IMG/VR virus record: IMGVR_UViG_3300023176_000591
Coordinates: 1-42,133 of that record
Direction: 5' to 3' (one strand)
DNA length: 42,133 bases
Source: a virus
The notes under the pieces are model-generated. The model did no database searches and was not told the DNA's origin. It saw nothing but the letters and a program-made list of their open reading frames with translations. Shown here piece by piece: positions 13,106-20,651 of this stretch. The first letter of the stretch is position 1. Each line of letters opens with the position of its first letter. A program made the translations under genes and the position numbers.

Positions 13106-13412
13106 CTTTCTTTGGCTCGATAGCGGAAACAACAGGAACCTCCTCTTTTTTCGCTACTGGTTTGGCAGCGGCACCACCTGCTTTAGCAGGAGACAGTCCA
13201 AACGCAGCTAACGATCCAGAAAAGACCGATGCAATGAAGGTGGGATCAAAATCTAAGATCTTTTGACCATTAGGAAGTCTTACATAGCTAAAGGTGAGAA
13301 GAGAGGCAGACCAAATAAGCACAACAACTTTCACCAGATTACCAAGAACTTCACTCTTATCTTCATCATGGTCTTTCTCTTCTACCTTTGCTTTGGATTT
13401 ATTTCCGAGCAT
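13089..13412 (-). CDS. Two-helix membrane protein, holin-like in shape, 107 residues
   Basis: Begins MLGNKSKAKVEEKDHDEDKS, a charged cytoplasmic N terminus. Helix one is at about residues 25-46 (LVKVVVLIWSASLLTFSYV) and a weaker second helix at 57-75 (FIASVFSGSLAAFGL); the C terminus is Lys/Ala-rich. Size and topology are those of many phage holins, but short two-helix proteins are common and the sequence does not match the T4 holin. It is the first gene of the membrane cluster, with CTAAATAG 22 nt upstream. Confidence 0.6.
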   Translation of the reverse strand: MLGNKSKAKVEEKDHDEDKSEVLGNLVKVVVLIWSASLLTFSYVRLPNGQKILDFDPTFIASVFSGSLAAFGLSPAKAGGAAAKPVAKKEEVPVVSAIEPKKDAKTD

Positions 13413-13433
13413 TGGTATATGAGTAAGGCTCTA

Positions 13434-13441
13434 CTATTTAG
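13434..13441 (-). promoter_or_regulatory. Late-type promoter variant for the membrane-protein cluster
   Basis: Minus strand CTAAATAG, coinciding with the regA stop codon and 22 nt before ATG 13412. It would separate late expression of the membrane cluster from the early replication genes upstream. Confidence 0.5.
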
Positions 13442-13859
13442 TTTTTTTCTTGCCAATATTGTACTTAGTTTCCAGGGTCCACTCACCCTTTTCTTTGAAT
13501 GCAATAACTTTGATTTGATTCAGGGGTGCAATATCAGTGATTACTTCTGCATTGACGACGACGATAAGTCCCCAATCAGACAAGAGCTGAACGATACGGT
13601 TACGACGTTGAACATCGTTAGCAGTAAGATTTGCTTTCTTCCCATCGAGCGCAAAAAGTTCCTTGAAGTGTACGATATAGTATTTACCCTTCTTGTGCAG
13701 AATGTGACAAGATTGGTAAAGTTTCTTTTCTTTGCGAGAAGCAACACCAATTCGAGTCAATGTCTCACGCACTTTTAGGAAATCATCTGGTTCTTTCAGA
13801 GTAACTTCAATCATATGAGATTCAGTCCACTGAATCTCTGGTTCTGTAATAGTGGTCAT
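13434..13859 (-). CDS. regA: RegA translational repressor
   Basis: From residue 16 on, the product follows T4 RegA closely: MIEVTLKEPDDFLKVRETLT, then a YQSCHIL strand, YYIVHFKE, and the late FKEKGEWTL segment. RegA binds the ribosome region of early phage mRNAs, including gp44, gp45 and its own, and blocks translation. The gene lies after gp62, as in T4-like phages. ATG 13859 overlaps the gp62 stop (ATGA) and gives 141 residues; the T4-like start would be Met16 at 13814, so there may be a 15-residue N-terminal extension. Confidence 0.93.
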   Translation of the reverse strand: MTTITEPEIQWTESHMIEVTLKEPDDFLKVRETLTRIGVASRKEKKLYQSCHILHKKGKYYIVHFKELFALDGKKANLTANDVQRRNRIVQLLSDWGLIVVVNAEVITDIAPLNQIKVIAFKEKGEWTLETKYNIGKKKTK

Positions 13860-14242
13860 TTCAATCCCCCAATATCAAGTTTAGATCTAATGTAGTTTAT
13901 TTGGTCGGTTGATAAAATCCTAAGTGCTTGGAGTGCTTTGGTGTCACTATAACCATAGTAACGTTTGATACAATCTAAGTCTTCAACTTTATCTTTTTTT
14001 ATCCAAGGAGAAAAACGTTTCTTTTTCCTAACGGTATTTATAAAGAAAGAGTATTGCATGTCTTTGGGAAGATCATGATACATATTCATTTCATTAGCAA
14101 AAAGAAGCGTATCAATATGACCAGACAAACATCTATTCACGATGAATGGGGGATACTTCTTGATGGCATCAGGATCATTCTCAGTCAGATCCTCTTTAGT
14201 ATGATTGATAGAGTTCAACCAATCTTTCAACTCATACTTCAT
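13856..14242 (-). CDS. 62: Clamp-loader small subunit (gp62)
   Basis: The 128-residue product begins MKYELKDWLNSINHTKEDL and is all-helical. Position between gp44 and regA, and the CLSGHIDTLLFANEMN segment typical of cyanophage gp62, identify it. It joins gp44 to form the complex that loads the gp45 sliding clamp onto primed DNA. It is shorter than T4 gp62 (187 residues), as is usual in cyanophages. A TATAAATA octamer at 14035-14042 lies inside the gene on the coding strand and may be chance. Confidence 0.85.
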   Translation of the reverse strand: MKYELKDWLNSINHTKEDLTENDPDAIKKYPPFIVNRCLSGHIDTLLFANEMNMYHDLPKDMQYSFFINTVRKKKRFSPWIKKDKVEDLDCIKRYYGYSDTKALQALRILSTDQINYIRSKLDIGGLK

Positions 14243-14382
14243 TTGAACACTGCAGTAACACCAACAACTTTTGCACCAGGGTTACGGGCGAGAGCAACCT
14301 TACGTGCATCTTGATAATCAACAGCAATCACTTCTTCTTTGAATACTGTGCCTGCTTTGAACAAAGTAACTTCACACTTCAT
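14239..14382 (-). CDS. Conserved small protein between dam and gp62, 47 residues
   Basis: Encodes MKCEVTLFKAGTVFKEEVIA and then a helix with ARKVALARNPGAKVVG. It looks like a small alpha/beta protein. The start overlaps the Dam-like gene by 11 nt and the stop overlaps the gp62 start (ATGA), so it is firmly within the replication operon. Small proteins at this position occur in other cyanophages (recollection). Function unknown. Confidence 0.65.
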   Translation of the reverse strand: MKCEVTLFKAGTVFKEEVIAVDYQDARKVALARNPGAKVVGVTAVFK

Positions 14383-15199
14383 AATTTAGTAGTAGAATCT
14401 CTTTACGATCTTTTTGCTCTTTCATGTACTGACCAACCGATCTCATGGTATATGTAAGATCAAACTCATAGGTCTTCCAGTCTTTGAATCTTTCTCTTAC
14501 AAGTTGACTTGAGTTGTAACTCACCATGCACTTAGAGTCACAGAAATCCATACGCTTAGCAAAGAGATCATGATCAAACTTCTTGTGCATAGCACCCTTT
14601 TTACCATACAGATTGTCCTTGATATCGTATGGAGGATCAAGATAGATAAAAGTTTCAGGATCACCACTCAGCATTTCTTCATATGAAAGATTTGTGATGG
14701 TCCAGTTACCAATTAGTTGCTGATAGAACTTTAGATTGTCTATCCCTCTAAGACTGAAGTTACTGTCTGAGGCTTGCTTTGAGAAGGAACTTGCTTCTGT
14801 AAGACCTGAGAAACTGCACTTATTGACAATATAAAAAGACACAGCACGATGAATGTCCTCGCTATCAGAAAGGTCTTTGGCAAGGTACTTCTTTGCATCA
14901 TTGAAAAGATGCCTCGCGGAATTGGGGTCAGGGTGCCTTTGTTTGAGTTGGAGTAGGATGTTCGCAATTTCATTACCATTCTGTTGAAGTTGTTTCCAGA
15001 AATTATATAGGGGTTCATACAAATCGTTGACCCAGATCTTAGTGCCTGGGAAACGTTTTGTCACTTCGATAGCAACAGAACCTCCACCAAGAAAAGGTTC
15101 TCTGTACTCACCTAGACCTTGAGGAAACCTAGGAATAATGTACTTAGTTGCTCGACTCTTGCCGCCTGGATATCTCAATGGGGTTTTTGGGGATTTCAT
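14372..15199 (-). CDS. dam: Dam-like DNA N6-adenine methyltransferase (D12 class)
   Basis: The 275-residue product begins MKSPKTPLRYPGGKSRATKY; the PGGKS motif (11-15), the cofactor motif EPFLGGGSV (34-42) and catalytic DPPY (188-191) are those of D12-class enzymes such as Dam and T4 Dam, which methylate adenine in short sites such as GATC. No restriction gene is adjacent, so it is an orphan, probably shielding phage DNA or tuning replication. It overlaps the upstream 70-residue gene by 56 nt, longer than most overlaps here. Target specificity cannot be read from the sequence. Confidence 0.9.
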   Translation of the reverse strand: MKSPKTPLRYPGGKSRATKYIIPRFPQGLGEYREPFLGGGSVAIEVTKRFPGTKIWVNDLYEPLYNFWKQLQQNGNEIANILLQLKQRHPDPNSARHLFNDAKKYLAKDLSDSEDIHRAVSFYIVNKCSFSGLTEASSFSKQASDSNFSLRGIDNLKFYQQLIGNWTITNLSYEEMLSGDPETFIYLDPPYDIKDNLYGKKGAMHKKFDHDLFAKRMDFCDSKCMVSYNSSQLVRERFKDWKTYEFDLTYTMRSVGQYMKEQKDRKEILLLNYEV

Positions 15200-15356
15200 A
15201 ATCAGGTTGGTGATACTTCAAGTATTCCCAGAAAGTCATTTTCATTTCTTTCTGAGACATGCCGCAATGAGCAGCGGCAGCAGGTAAGTTCATTGTAGCA
15301 TGAAACAATCCTTCATGCGCTTCCTTTACGTTTTCAGGTGTTGTCTTGACGGTCAT
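15144..15356 (-). CDS. Conserved hypothetical protein with helix-turn-helix-like core, 70 residues
   Basis: Begins MTVKTTPENVKEAHEGLFHA. Residues 20-45 (MNLPAAAAHCGMSQKEMKMTFWEYL) have the spacing of a helix-turn-helix, with a short turn at HCGMS. The C terminus is Pro- and Arg-containing. It overlaps the upstream Sm-like gene by 4 nt and the dam gene by 56 nt. A DNA-binding role is only an inference from shape. Confidence 0.6.
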   Translation of the reverse strand: MTVKTTPENVKEAHEGLFHATMNLPAAAAHCGMSQKEMKMTFWEYLKYHQPDYEIPKNPIEISRRQESSN

Positions 15357-15646
15357 ACGATCAACTTCTTAGATGATGGTGTGACAATCTTGCTACCAAA
15401 CATTTCATTGTACTTCTTGGCAACATCTTCTTGCAACTCAGCAATATAAACAATGTGAGTTTTGCTAACAGTAATCTCAGGTTTATCCTTACTGATCACT
15501 GTTGCCCAGGGAGCGAATCCAACACTAGATTGTGTCGGGAGAACTACCAGTGCGTTCTGGACTGTGATGAGATAATCAGTTTCAGAGAGAACCTCTGCAA
15601 CAATCTCTTCACCAGTAATAATACGAATCAGTTTTGCATCAATCAT
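15353..15646 (-). CDS. Sm-like protein, cyanophage type (first of two)
   Basis: The 97-residue product begins MIDAKLIRIITGEEIVAEVL. The opening K-L-I-R-I-I-T-G-E-E-I-V-A-E-V pattern followed by bent beta strands is the Sm1-like motif seen in small cyanophage proteins whose fold was solved as Sm-like. A second, longer relative lies at 26873-27286. Sm proteins form rings that bind RNA, as Hfq does; a role in phage RNA metabolism is therefore possible but unproven. It overlaps the gp44 stop (ATGA). Confidence 0.65.
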   Translation of the reverse strand: MIDAKLIRIITGEEIVAEVLSETDYLITVQNALVVLPTQSSVGFAPWATVISKDKPEITVSKTHIVYIAELQEDVAKKYNEMFGSKIVTPSSKKLIV

Positions 15647-16587
15647 TTGAATTCACACTCCGCCATAATTTCAGTTAGACACGCTAGGAGATTGATCTCC
15701 TGATCTGCCACGAAGGCAGTTTGATATTGGTACTTAGCAATGACCAGGACAGCAGCAGGGATGCTAGACCCCTCCAGAGCGGCGTACAGGGCATCATAGA
15801 CACGCCTCAGGATGGTTGCAGGATCGTTGTCTAGGTTGTTGACCACCCACTTCCTGACCTCACCAAACCGCTTCTCCTTGAGATTCTTGACCAGAGTGTT
15901 GGTATCAACGTCAGTGATCTGAACCAGGATAGAGGTATCGATAGACCCACCAGTGCCGTGTCGTTGACACTCATTGAGAACACGTCGCCAGTCAGGGAAG
16001 TGTTTGTTGATCAGTTCGGCAAGTACCTTTGGATCATATTGTACATTCTCTTCCTCAAGTATAGTCCTGAGACGGTTGAAAAACTGTGCTGCGATTGCAG
16101 GTTTGTCTTTACCACCGATTGAGAAGTCAATGACTGCACATCGGGAGTGCAGGGGTTCGATGATTTTGTTTTTGTAGTTGCAAGTGAAGATGAATCTACA
16201 GTTGCTATAAAACGCCTCAATGTTTGCCCGTAGTAGGAGTTGAACATCGTGGGTCGTGTTGTCAGCCTCATCAATAATGATGACCTTTGGTTTACCAGTT
16301 GCTTGAAGTGATACGGTCGATGCAAAATTCTTTGCTTGGTTCCGTACAGTGTCAAGAAATCGTCCTTCATCTGATCCATTGATAACAATATAATCACACC
16401 CAAGTTCTTCACACAACGCTCGGGCAACCGTTGTCTTGCCAATACCTGCAGGACCTGCAAGCAGTAGATTAGGAATCTCCCCAGTCTCTACGAACTCAAG
16501 GAGAGGTTTCTTGATTGCATTTGGCAGGATGCAATCGTTCACAGTTTTGGGTCGATACTTCTCAACCCAAAGAAAATCATTACGCAT
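15643..16587 (-). CDS. 44: Clamp-loader large subunit (gp44), AAA+ ATPase
   Basis: The 314-residue protein begins MRNDFLWVEKYRPKTVNDCI, the usual clamp-loader start. Walker A GPAGIGKT is at 45-52, Walker B VIIIDEAD at 102-109, and the SRC arginine-finger motif near 150. Four gp44 subunits with gp62 open the gp45 clamp and place it on DNA. A TTG six bases upstream also opens the frame; ATG 16587 fits the family. It follows the gene at 16594 by 6 nt. Confidence 0.97.
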   Translation of the reverse strand: MRNDFLWVEKYRPKTVNDCILPNAIKKPLLEFVETGEIPNLLLAGPAGIGKTTVARALCEELGCDYIVINGSDEGRFLDTVRNQAKNFASTVSLQATGKPKVIIIDEADNTTHDVQLLLRANIEAFYSNCRFIFTCNYKNKIIEPLHSRCAVIDFSIGGKDKPAIAAQFFNRLRTILEEENVQYDPKVLAELINKHFPDWRRVLNECQRHGTGGSIDTSILVQITDVDTNTLVKNLKEKRFGEVRKWVVNNLDNDPATILRRVYDALYAALEGSSIPAAVLVIAKYQYQTAFVADQEINLLACLTEIMAECEFK

Positions 16588-16593
16588 AATCAA

Positions 16594-17121
16594 TCATACC
16601 CAATTCGGTTTTCGGGATTCGTCACGAAGATAATTAGATGCAACCCAAGGTTTGCTGCTAATGTACATCTTGTAAGCAGTAAAAGTGTCAATGCTTGTGT
16701 CATGTTTATATTCATCGGGCATTGCTCTGGCGAAGTTGTCTGCTAGAGAATAACAAGTAATTGATTTCTCAGAATGTCTGTGGAAAATTTTCTTTGCCTC
16801 AAACAAGGTATCTGCACATGAATGTGTTTTGCCATAGCGATGACTATACTCGGCACATAATGCAATGCCATGCTGAATCAACCAAGCAGTGTTGTAGTGG
16901 TTTTGTGCTGCCCAAATTGTGCATGGATGATTACGGAACGCACCTTTTGCAGTTGCATAGTAACCACCATCTTTCTTAGGCAGCGGTGCCCAGTCATAAT
17001 ACCACTTGCTGTAGATGATAGCAAGCATCTGACAGCACTCTAGTGGCATCTTGACAATGTGCTTGTCAGGCAAACACTGTGCTGACGCACCTGGGTCTTG
17101 TTGTGTAACGAAGATGTTCAA
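16594..17121 (-). CDS. Conserved phage protein of unknown function, 175 residues
   Basis: Begins MNIFVTQQDPGASAQCLPDK and continues HIVKMPLECCQML, then a NHPCTIWAAQN motif (about residues 64-74) and a helical LCAEYSHRYGK segment. This arrangement recurs in many T4-like phages as an unassigned protein. Its conserved H-P-C and the pattern of Asp/Lys residues near the N terminus make an enzyme likely; a link to pyrimidine-dimer glycosylase-like proteins has come to mind but I cannot support it from sequence alone. It sits between the clamp and clamp-loader genes and overlaps gp45 by 4 nt. Confidence 0.6.
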   Translation of the reverse strand: MNIFVTQQDPGASAQCLPDKHIVKMPLECCQMLAIIYSKWYYDWAPLPKKDGGYYATAKGAFRNHPCTIWAAQNHYNTAWLIQHGIALCAEYSHRYGKTHSCADTLFEAKKIFHRHSEKSITCYSLADNFARAMPDEYKHDTSIDTFTAYKMYISSKPWVASNYLRDESRKPNWV

Positions 17122-17780
17122 GGGGTCTCGGGTTCAAGAGCGATATAGTATTTGAGGTTCAGAGACTTGTGATTGAAAACTGAAATCAGTTTGTCGGAAA
17201 TAACAACCTCATAAGATCCAGGAAGGATACGAATGTTCTCGATCTTGTAGGAGAATTCAAACTCCTTGTCAGTATCACCGACCACAATAGAGTATTCGTT
17301 TGAGGTGTCGTTCTTCTTGTCCTTCACCACCAGACTAATCTTAGCACCATCACCGATGACGCACAAGTCAGGAAGGCTATAAATTGATGAAGCTTTCTGA
17401 AGAAGACCTAGTTGACCATCGTTGAGAACAAACTCAACATCAATAGAAGGCATCTGAATCCCACTTTCAGGAGGTGCCTTGATTAGAGATGGTTCACAGT
17501 AGAAATATTTTACACGACTACCGTTATCCTTGATAGTCAGATAACGTTGATTAGAAAACTCAAGATCAGGATCCTGATGGAGATTGAAACCATTCAGAAA
17601 TTGACCCAAGTCATAGATAGCAAAATCATTGGGGAACTCCTCAGTGATAGTTGCTTCTGCCAGAATGTTCTTCATATTGGAGATAGTGCGAAGAACATTT
17701 CCTTTCTTTACCAGTAGAGACTGGTTGATCTCACAGAAGTTACGAAGAATATTCTTAGTATCGTTAGTCAGTTTCATCAT
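17118..17780 (-). CDS. 45: Sliding clamp (gp45)
   Basis: The 220-residue product begins MMKLTNDTKNILRNFCEINQ. Length and the repeated beta-alpha pattern, with ILAEATITEEFPNDFAIYDL in the first domain, match T4 gp45 (228 residues), which trimerises into the ring that holds the DNA polymerase and, with gp33 and gp55, activates late transcription. Its position upstream of gp44, gp62 and regA is the T4 order. ATG 17777 is an alternative start. It follows the DUF3310-like gene by 4 nt. Confidence 0.93.
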   Translation of the reverse strand: MMKLTNDTKNILRNFCEINQSLLVKKGNVLRTISNMKNILAEATITEEFPNDFAIYDLGQFLNGFNLHQDPDLEFSNQRYLTIKDNGSRVKYFYCEPSLIKAPPESGIQMPSIDVEFVLNDGQLGLLQKASSIYSLPDLCVIGDGAKISLVVKDKKNDTSNEYSIVVGDTDKEFEFSYKIENIRILPGSYEVVISDKLISVFNHKSLNLKYYIALEPETP

Positions 17781-17784
17781 GCGT

Positions 17785-18117
17785 TCAGTGAGGGTAGTTG
17801 CTAGTTTGCTTGTGGAGACCAGAGAAGTGATAAAGAAGAATGCAATAGTGAATTGCTTTCAGGATGTCTTGCTTAGACTTACCATTCTTCTTGCCGAAGC
17901 GAGACAGATACTTGATCGCATTTGATCGGCAGAATGGTTCTGCATCACCGATGCTCTCGATAAGATCCAGTGTCTGAGTTTGAGACTCTTGAGAAGTGTA
18001 GTGAGCACGATAAGTTCCAGACAAATACTCACGCACTTCCTTGAGTGTCAGATCTTCTTCATACTTCCAAAAGTGAGAGGGTTCAAGATTCAATTTGAGT
18101 TCGTTTTCGTTTTCCAT
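17785..18117 (-). CDS. DUF3310-type protein
   Basis: The 110-residue protein begins MENENELKLNLEPSHFWKYE; its second half has the DUF3310 pattern: DLIESIGDAEPFCRSNAIKY followed by a basic GKKNGKSKQDILKAIHYCI helix. DUF3310 proteins are common in phages and are often called nucleotide-kinase-like, with no proven activity. The frame opens to 18168; an alternative start at ATG 18150 would overlap pebS by 8 nt. It lies between pebS and gp45. Confidence 0.75.
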   Translation of the reverse strand: MENENELKLNLEPSHFWKYEEDLTLKEVREYLSGTYRAHYTSQESQTQTLDLIESIGDAEPFCRSNAIKYLSRFGKKNGKSKQDILKAIHYCILLYHFSGLHKQTSNYPH

Positions 18118-18142
18118 AATATCAGAGAGTAGGCTCCATGCA

Positions 18143-18760
18143 TTAACCATAAGTAAACAGGAAGTCATTGACTAAACTTTCTGCTTTATCCTTACCAAAG
18201 TTAGAAGATAGATACCCTGCAACAGGATCAAGTTTCTTCATGTAAGAATCAAAGTCAGAATAGGAACTAGTATCCGTTCCAATGGGCATCTTAGATTCTA
18301 GCATATTTTTGTATACAGTCAAGTAATTCTTGAAAGAATCTAAGTAGTTGTCAACCTCTTCAGAAACACATTTGCGAATGAATAGGTTGTCAGAGAAGTG
18401 ATTGCCAGGTTCAAAGAATCTAATACCACCTTCACACTTTGGAAGTCCATCAACTGAGAAACGATAATGTTCTCTTGGATGCTGGAAGTCAAAAGTAATG
18501 ACAACTTTCTTTGGAAAGAACATCATTAGATCCATACCAAAGCAGGGTAGATCTGATCCAGTCTTTGGATAGATGATGTTATTGTAAATACAAGTCTTCT
18601 CATTCCAGATTTCAACTTCTCTAGATTTGAGAATGTGCTTGTTGCTATAGAGTTTGGCGGAAAGGGAGAGATTCTTTCCCTCCCAGTCTGCCCAATCTGC
18701 AATGTTCTCTAGGTCAGGAAATACTTCCCAAAGAACTTTTTTGTAATTATTCCATACCAT
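18143..18760 (-). CDS. pebS: Phycoerythrobilin synthase (ferredoxin-dependent bilin reductase)
   Basis: The 205-residue product begins MVWNNYKKVLWEVFPDLENI and matches the recalled cyanophage PebS sequence through most of its length: YPKTGSDLPCFGMDLM, FDFQHPREHY, the FSVDGLP loop, RFFEPGNHFS and YSDFDSYMKKLDPV. The two aspartates reported as catalytic in PebS correspond to Asp77 and Asp178 here. PebS makes phycoerythrobilin from biliverdin in one four-electron reduction using ferredoxin, replacing host PebA plus PebB. It lacks about 25 residues at the N terminus of the Prochlorococcus phage protein. It overlaps cobS by 14 nt. PcyA or PcyX are less likely from these motifs. Confidence 0.9.
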   Translation of the reverse strand: MVWNNYKKVLWEVFPDLENIADWADWEGKNLSLSAKLYSNKHILKSREVEIWNEKTCIYNNIIYPKTGSDLPCFGMDLMMFFPKKVVITFDFQHPREHYRFSVDGLPKCEGGIRFFEPGNHFSDNLFIRKCVSEEVDNYLDSFKNYLTVYKNMLESKMPIGTDTSSYSDFDSYMKKLDPVAGYLSSNFGKDKAESLVNDFLFTYG

Positions 18761-19823
18761 CTTCAGTCTCCTTGAACTCTACATCAGCATCAACCTTGTC
18801 ATACAATTCTTGGAAGGACTGCTTGGTTTCATCATCGAAACGGTTGAGGCAGATCTGAATTGCCTTTGCTTTGTCACCAAAGATGTTGTATGCCTTGATG
18901 ATGTGAACCAGGCGACGGGTGGAGATGACTTCATCGACACCACCGTCAGCAAAGGTCTTGCGGATAATGTCTGCCCAGTCAGCAAGACGCTTACAGAATT
19001 CAGCATCTGCACACAGTTTGTTGAGAATTTTGATCTCAGTAGCAGGAGTAGGATACTCTTGCTCAAAGGTAATCGGGAAACGCTCAAGGAATGCTTCGTT
19101 CAAAACGTTAGTGCCGATAAAGCGTCCGTCATCAGAACCCTTGCCTTTGGTGTTGGCAGTAGCAATCACATTGAAACCAGCAGCAGGTTGAACGTACTTG
19201 CCGATCTTCTTCAAGAACACTCCTTTGCCTTCCAGAATAGATTGTAGGCACAGAATCTTATTAGATGCAAGATCAATCTCGTCTAGAAGCAGCACAGCTC
19301 CCCTCTCCAGAGCCTCAACAACGGGTCCGTTGTGCCAAACAGTTTCACCAGCAACCAGACGGAAACCACCAATAAGATCATCCTCGTCAGTTTCGATGGT
19401 AATGTTGACACGAATCAGTTCCCGTCCCAGTTGAGCACATGCTTGCTCAACACCGAAGGTCTTACCGTTGCCAGACAGACCAGTGATAAACGTGGGGTAG
19501 AAGATCTTGGACTGAATGACTTTCTTGATATCGTTGAAGTTGCCGAACTTGATAAAGTTATCATCTTTCTCTGGGATAAGGTTTTGCTTCACACTATCCA
19601 TAGTCTGAATGTTATCTTCAAACTGCTGACGTGCTTCTTCAACAGTGAGGTTCCATTTGTTGTAACCGACTTTATATTGCTCAAGTCGCTTGCTGACAGT
19701 GGGGTAGGAAGCACCAAACTCAGAAGCAGCAGCACGGATAGCATCTGCTCCAAACTCAGATCCAAAGTTGTCCTGAAGGAAAACCGTCAGAGCGTCCATG
19801 TTGATGTTGGTTTTGCGAGGCAT
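18747..19823 (-). CDS. cobS: CobS-like / MoxR-type AAA+ ATPase
   Basis: The 358-residue protein begins MPRKTNINMDALTVFLQDNF. An N-terminal region (about 20-52) looks like a helix-turn-helix, then comes an AAA+ core with Walker A GLSGNGKT (115-122), Walker B VLLLDEID (177-184) and a sensor-like ATAN stretch. Cyanophages commonly carry this gene under the name cobS, after the AAA+ subunit of cobalt chelatase in B12 synthesis; equally it has the MoxR form that works with VWA-domain partners. Such a partner lies two genes upstream at 20648-22744, which favours a MoxR/VWA machine. It has its own promoter and an AGGGAG ribosome site. Confidence 0.85.
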   Translation of the reverse strand: MPRKTNINMDALTVFLQDNFGSEFGADAIRAAASEFGASYPTVSKRLEQYKVGYNKWNLTVEEARQQFEDNIQTMDSVKQNLIPEKDDNFIKFGNFNDIKKVIQSKIFYPTFITGLSGNGKTFGVEQACAQLGRELIRVNITIETDEDDLIGGFRLVAGETVWHNGPVVEALERGAVLLLDEIDLASNKILCLQSILEGKGVFLKKIGKYVQPAAGFNVIATANTKGKGSDDGRFIGTNVLNEAFLERFPITFEQEYPTPATEIKILNKLCADAEFCKRLADWADIIRKTFADGGVDEVISTRRLVHIIKAYNIFGDKAKAIQICLNRFDDETKQSFQELYDKVDADVEFKETEDGME

Positions 19824-19853
19824 TGTGGGGTGTCTCCCTTTGTGTATGTATAT

Positions 19854-19881
19854 ATTATACATGAAAAAACCGCCCTCACAA
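19854..19881 (-). promoter_or_regulatory. Sigma70-like promoter for cobS-pebS-clamp genes
   Basis: Minus strand TTGTGA (19876-19881) and TATAAT (19854-19859) with a 16-nt spacer. The -35 box lies in the loop of the terminator hairpin just upstream, so termination of one operon and start of the next share the same DNA. Confidence 0.6.
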
Positions 19882-19889
19882 GGGGCGGT
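19863..19889 (-). terminator. Rho-independent terminator after the methyltransferase gene
   Basis: A 7-bp stem (ACCGCCC with GGGCGGT, 19869-19875 and 19883-19889) with a 7-nt loop, followed on the minus strand by six T residues. It ends the VWA-methyltransferase transcript 10 nt after the methyltransferase stop. Confidence 0.85.
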
Positions 19890-19898
19890 GGACAGTTG

Positions 19899-20651
19899 TC
19901 AGATTGGCAGTCGAGCACCAACTAGGTCTCGGTAGCGTTCCAACGATTTGTCATAGTATGATTTGTCAAGTTCACAACCAAGAAAGTTTCTATCAGATTG
20001 TGCAGCAGCAATCATTGTAGATCCAGAACCACTAAAGATATCAAGGACAGTATCTCCAGGATTGGTATATGCTTTGATGATTCTTTCCAGTATCATCAGT
20101 GGTTTCTGAGTCGGATGCCAGTTTACATATTCTTTACTAGTGGTGTGGTTGTTTTTCTCCCACACACATGTAGGAATGGTTCCCTTTTCATATGCTTTCC
20201 CAGTCCTCAGGTTTTTAGAAACTTTTCTTTCTACACGAACATCGTCAGCGTTGAATAGAAACTGTTTACCCTTAGACCAGCACCAAGCATATTCATGCTT
20301 TCTAGCAAAGTTGTTCTTACCTCTGCCACCCCAGTTGTAACTCCAAACAATCTCATTTTGTGGGGTGAGTGCAGAGTTGTGATCAGTTGTTCTCAACTTA
20401 TAAAGAAGAAATGTCTCGGTCTTCAGAGTTCCAAAGACTACAAGCATTCTCTCAGGTTTGAGAACACGAACACATTCTTCTGTCCACTTGTCACACCACT
20501 CAAGGTATTCTATTTCACTACCCCATTGAGAGTCCCAACCTTTACCACCGTCAAATCCAATAAAATAAGGAGGATCAGTTAGAACCAGATCCACAGAGTT
20601 GTCTGGAATAGATTTGATATACTCCAGACAATCTTGATTAGATAAGGTCAT
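19899..20651 (-). CDS. DNA methyltransferase, N6-adenine/N4-cytosine (beta-type order)
   Basis: The 250-residue product begins MTLSNQDCLEYIKSIPDNSV. The catalytic DPPY motif (26-29) comes near the N terminus, and the cofactor motif DIFSGSGST lies near the C terminus (about 211-219): the beta-class order. HPTQKP (about 190) precedes it as usual. No restriction gene is beside it, so it is an orphan methylase. It differs from the D12-class Dam-like gene at 14372, giving the phage two methylases. It is coupled to the VWA gene by ATGA and ends at a terminator. Confidence 0.93.
   Translation of the reverse strand: MTLSNQDCLEYIKSIPDNSVDLVLTDPPYFIGFDGGKGWDSQWGSEIEYLEWCDKWTEECVRVLKPERMLVVFGTLKTETFLLYKLRTTDHNSALTPQNEIVWSYNWGGRGKNNFARKHEYAWCWSKGKQFLFNADDVRVERKVSKNLRTGKAYEKGTIPTCVWEKNNHTTSKEYVNWHPTQKPLMILERIIKAYTNPGDTVLDIFSGSGSTMIAAAQSDRNFLGCELDKSYYDKSLERYRDLVGARLPI

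Noticed and set aside
14035-14042. TATAAATA on the minus strand inside gp62 as a late promoter
   Set aside because: It lies within coding sequence, 176 nt before the regA start; late expression of regA is not expected. Kept only as a remark.
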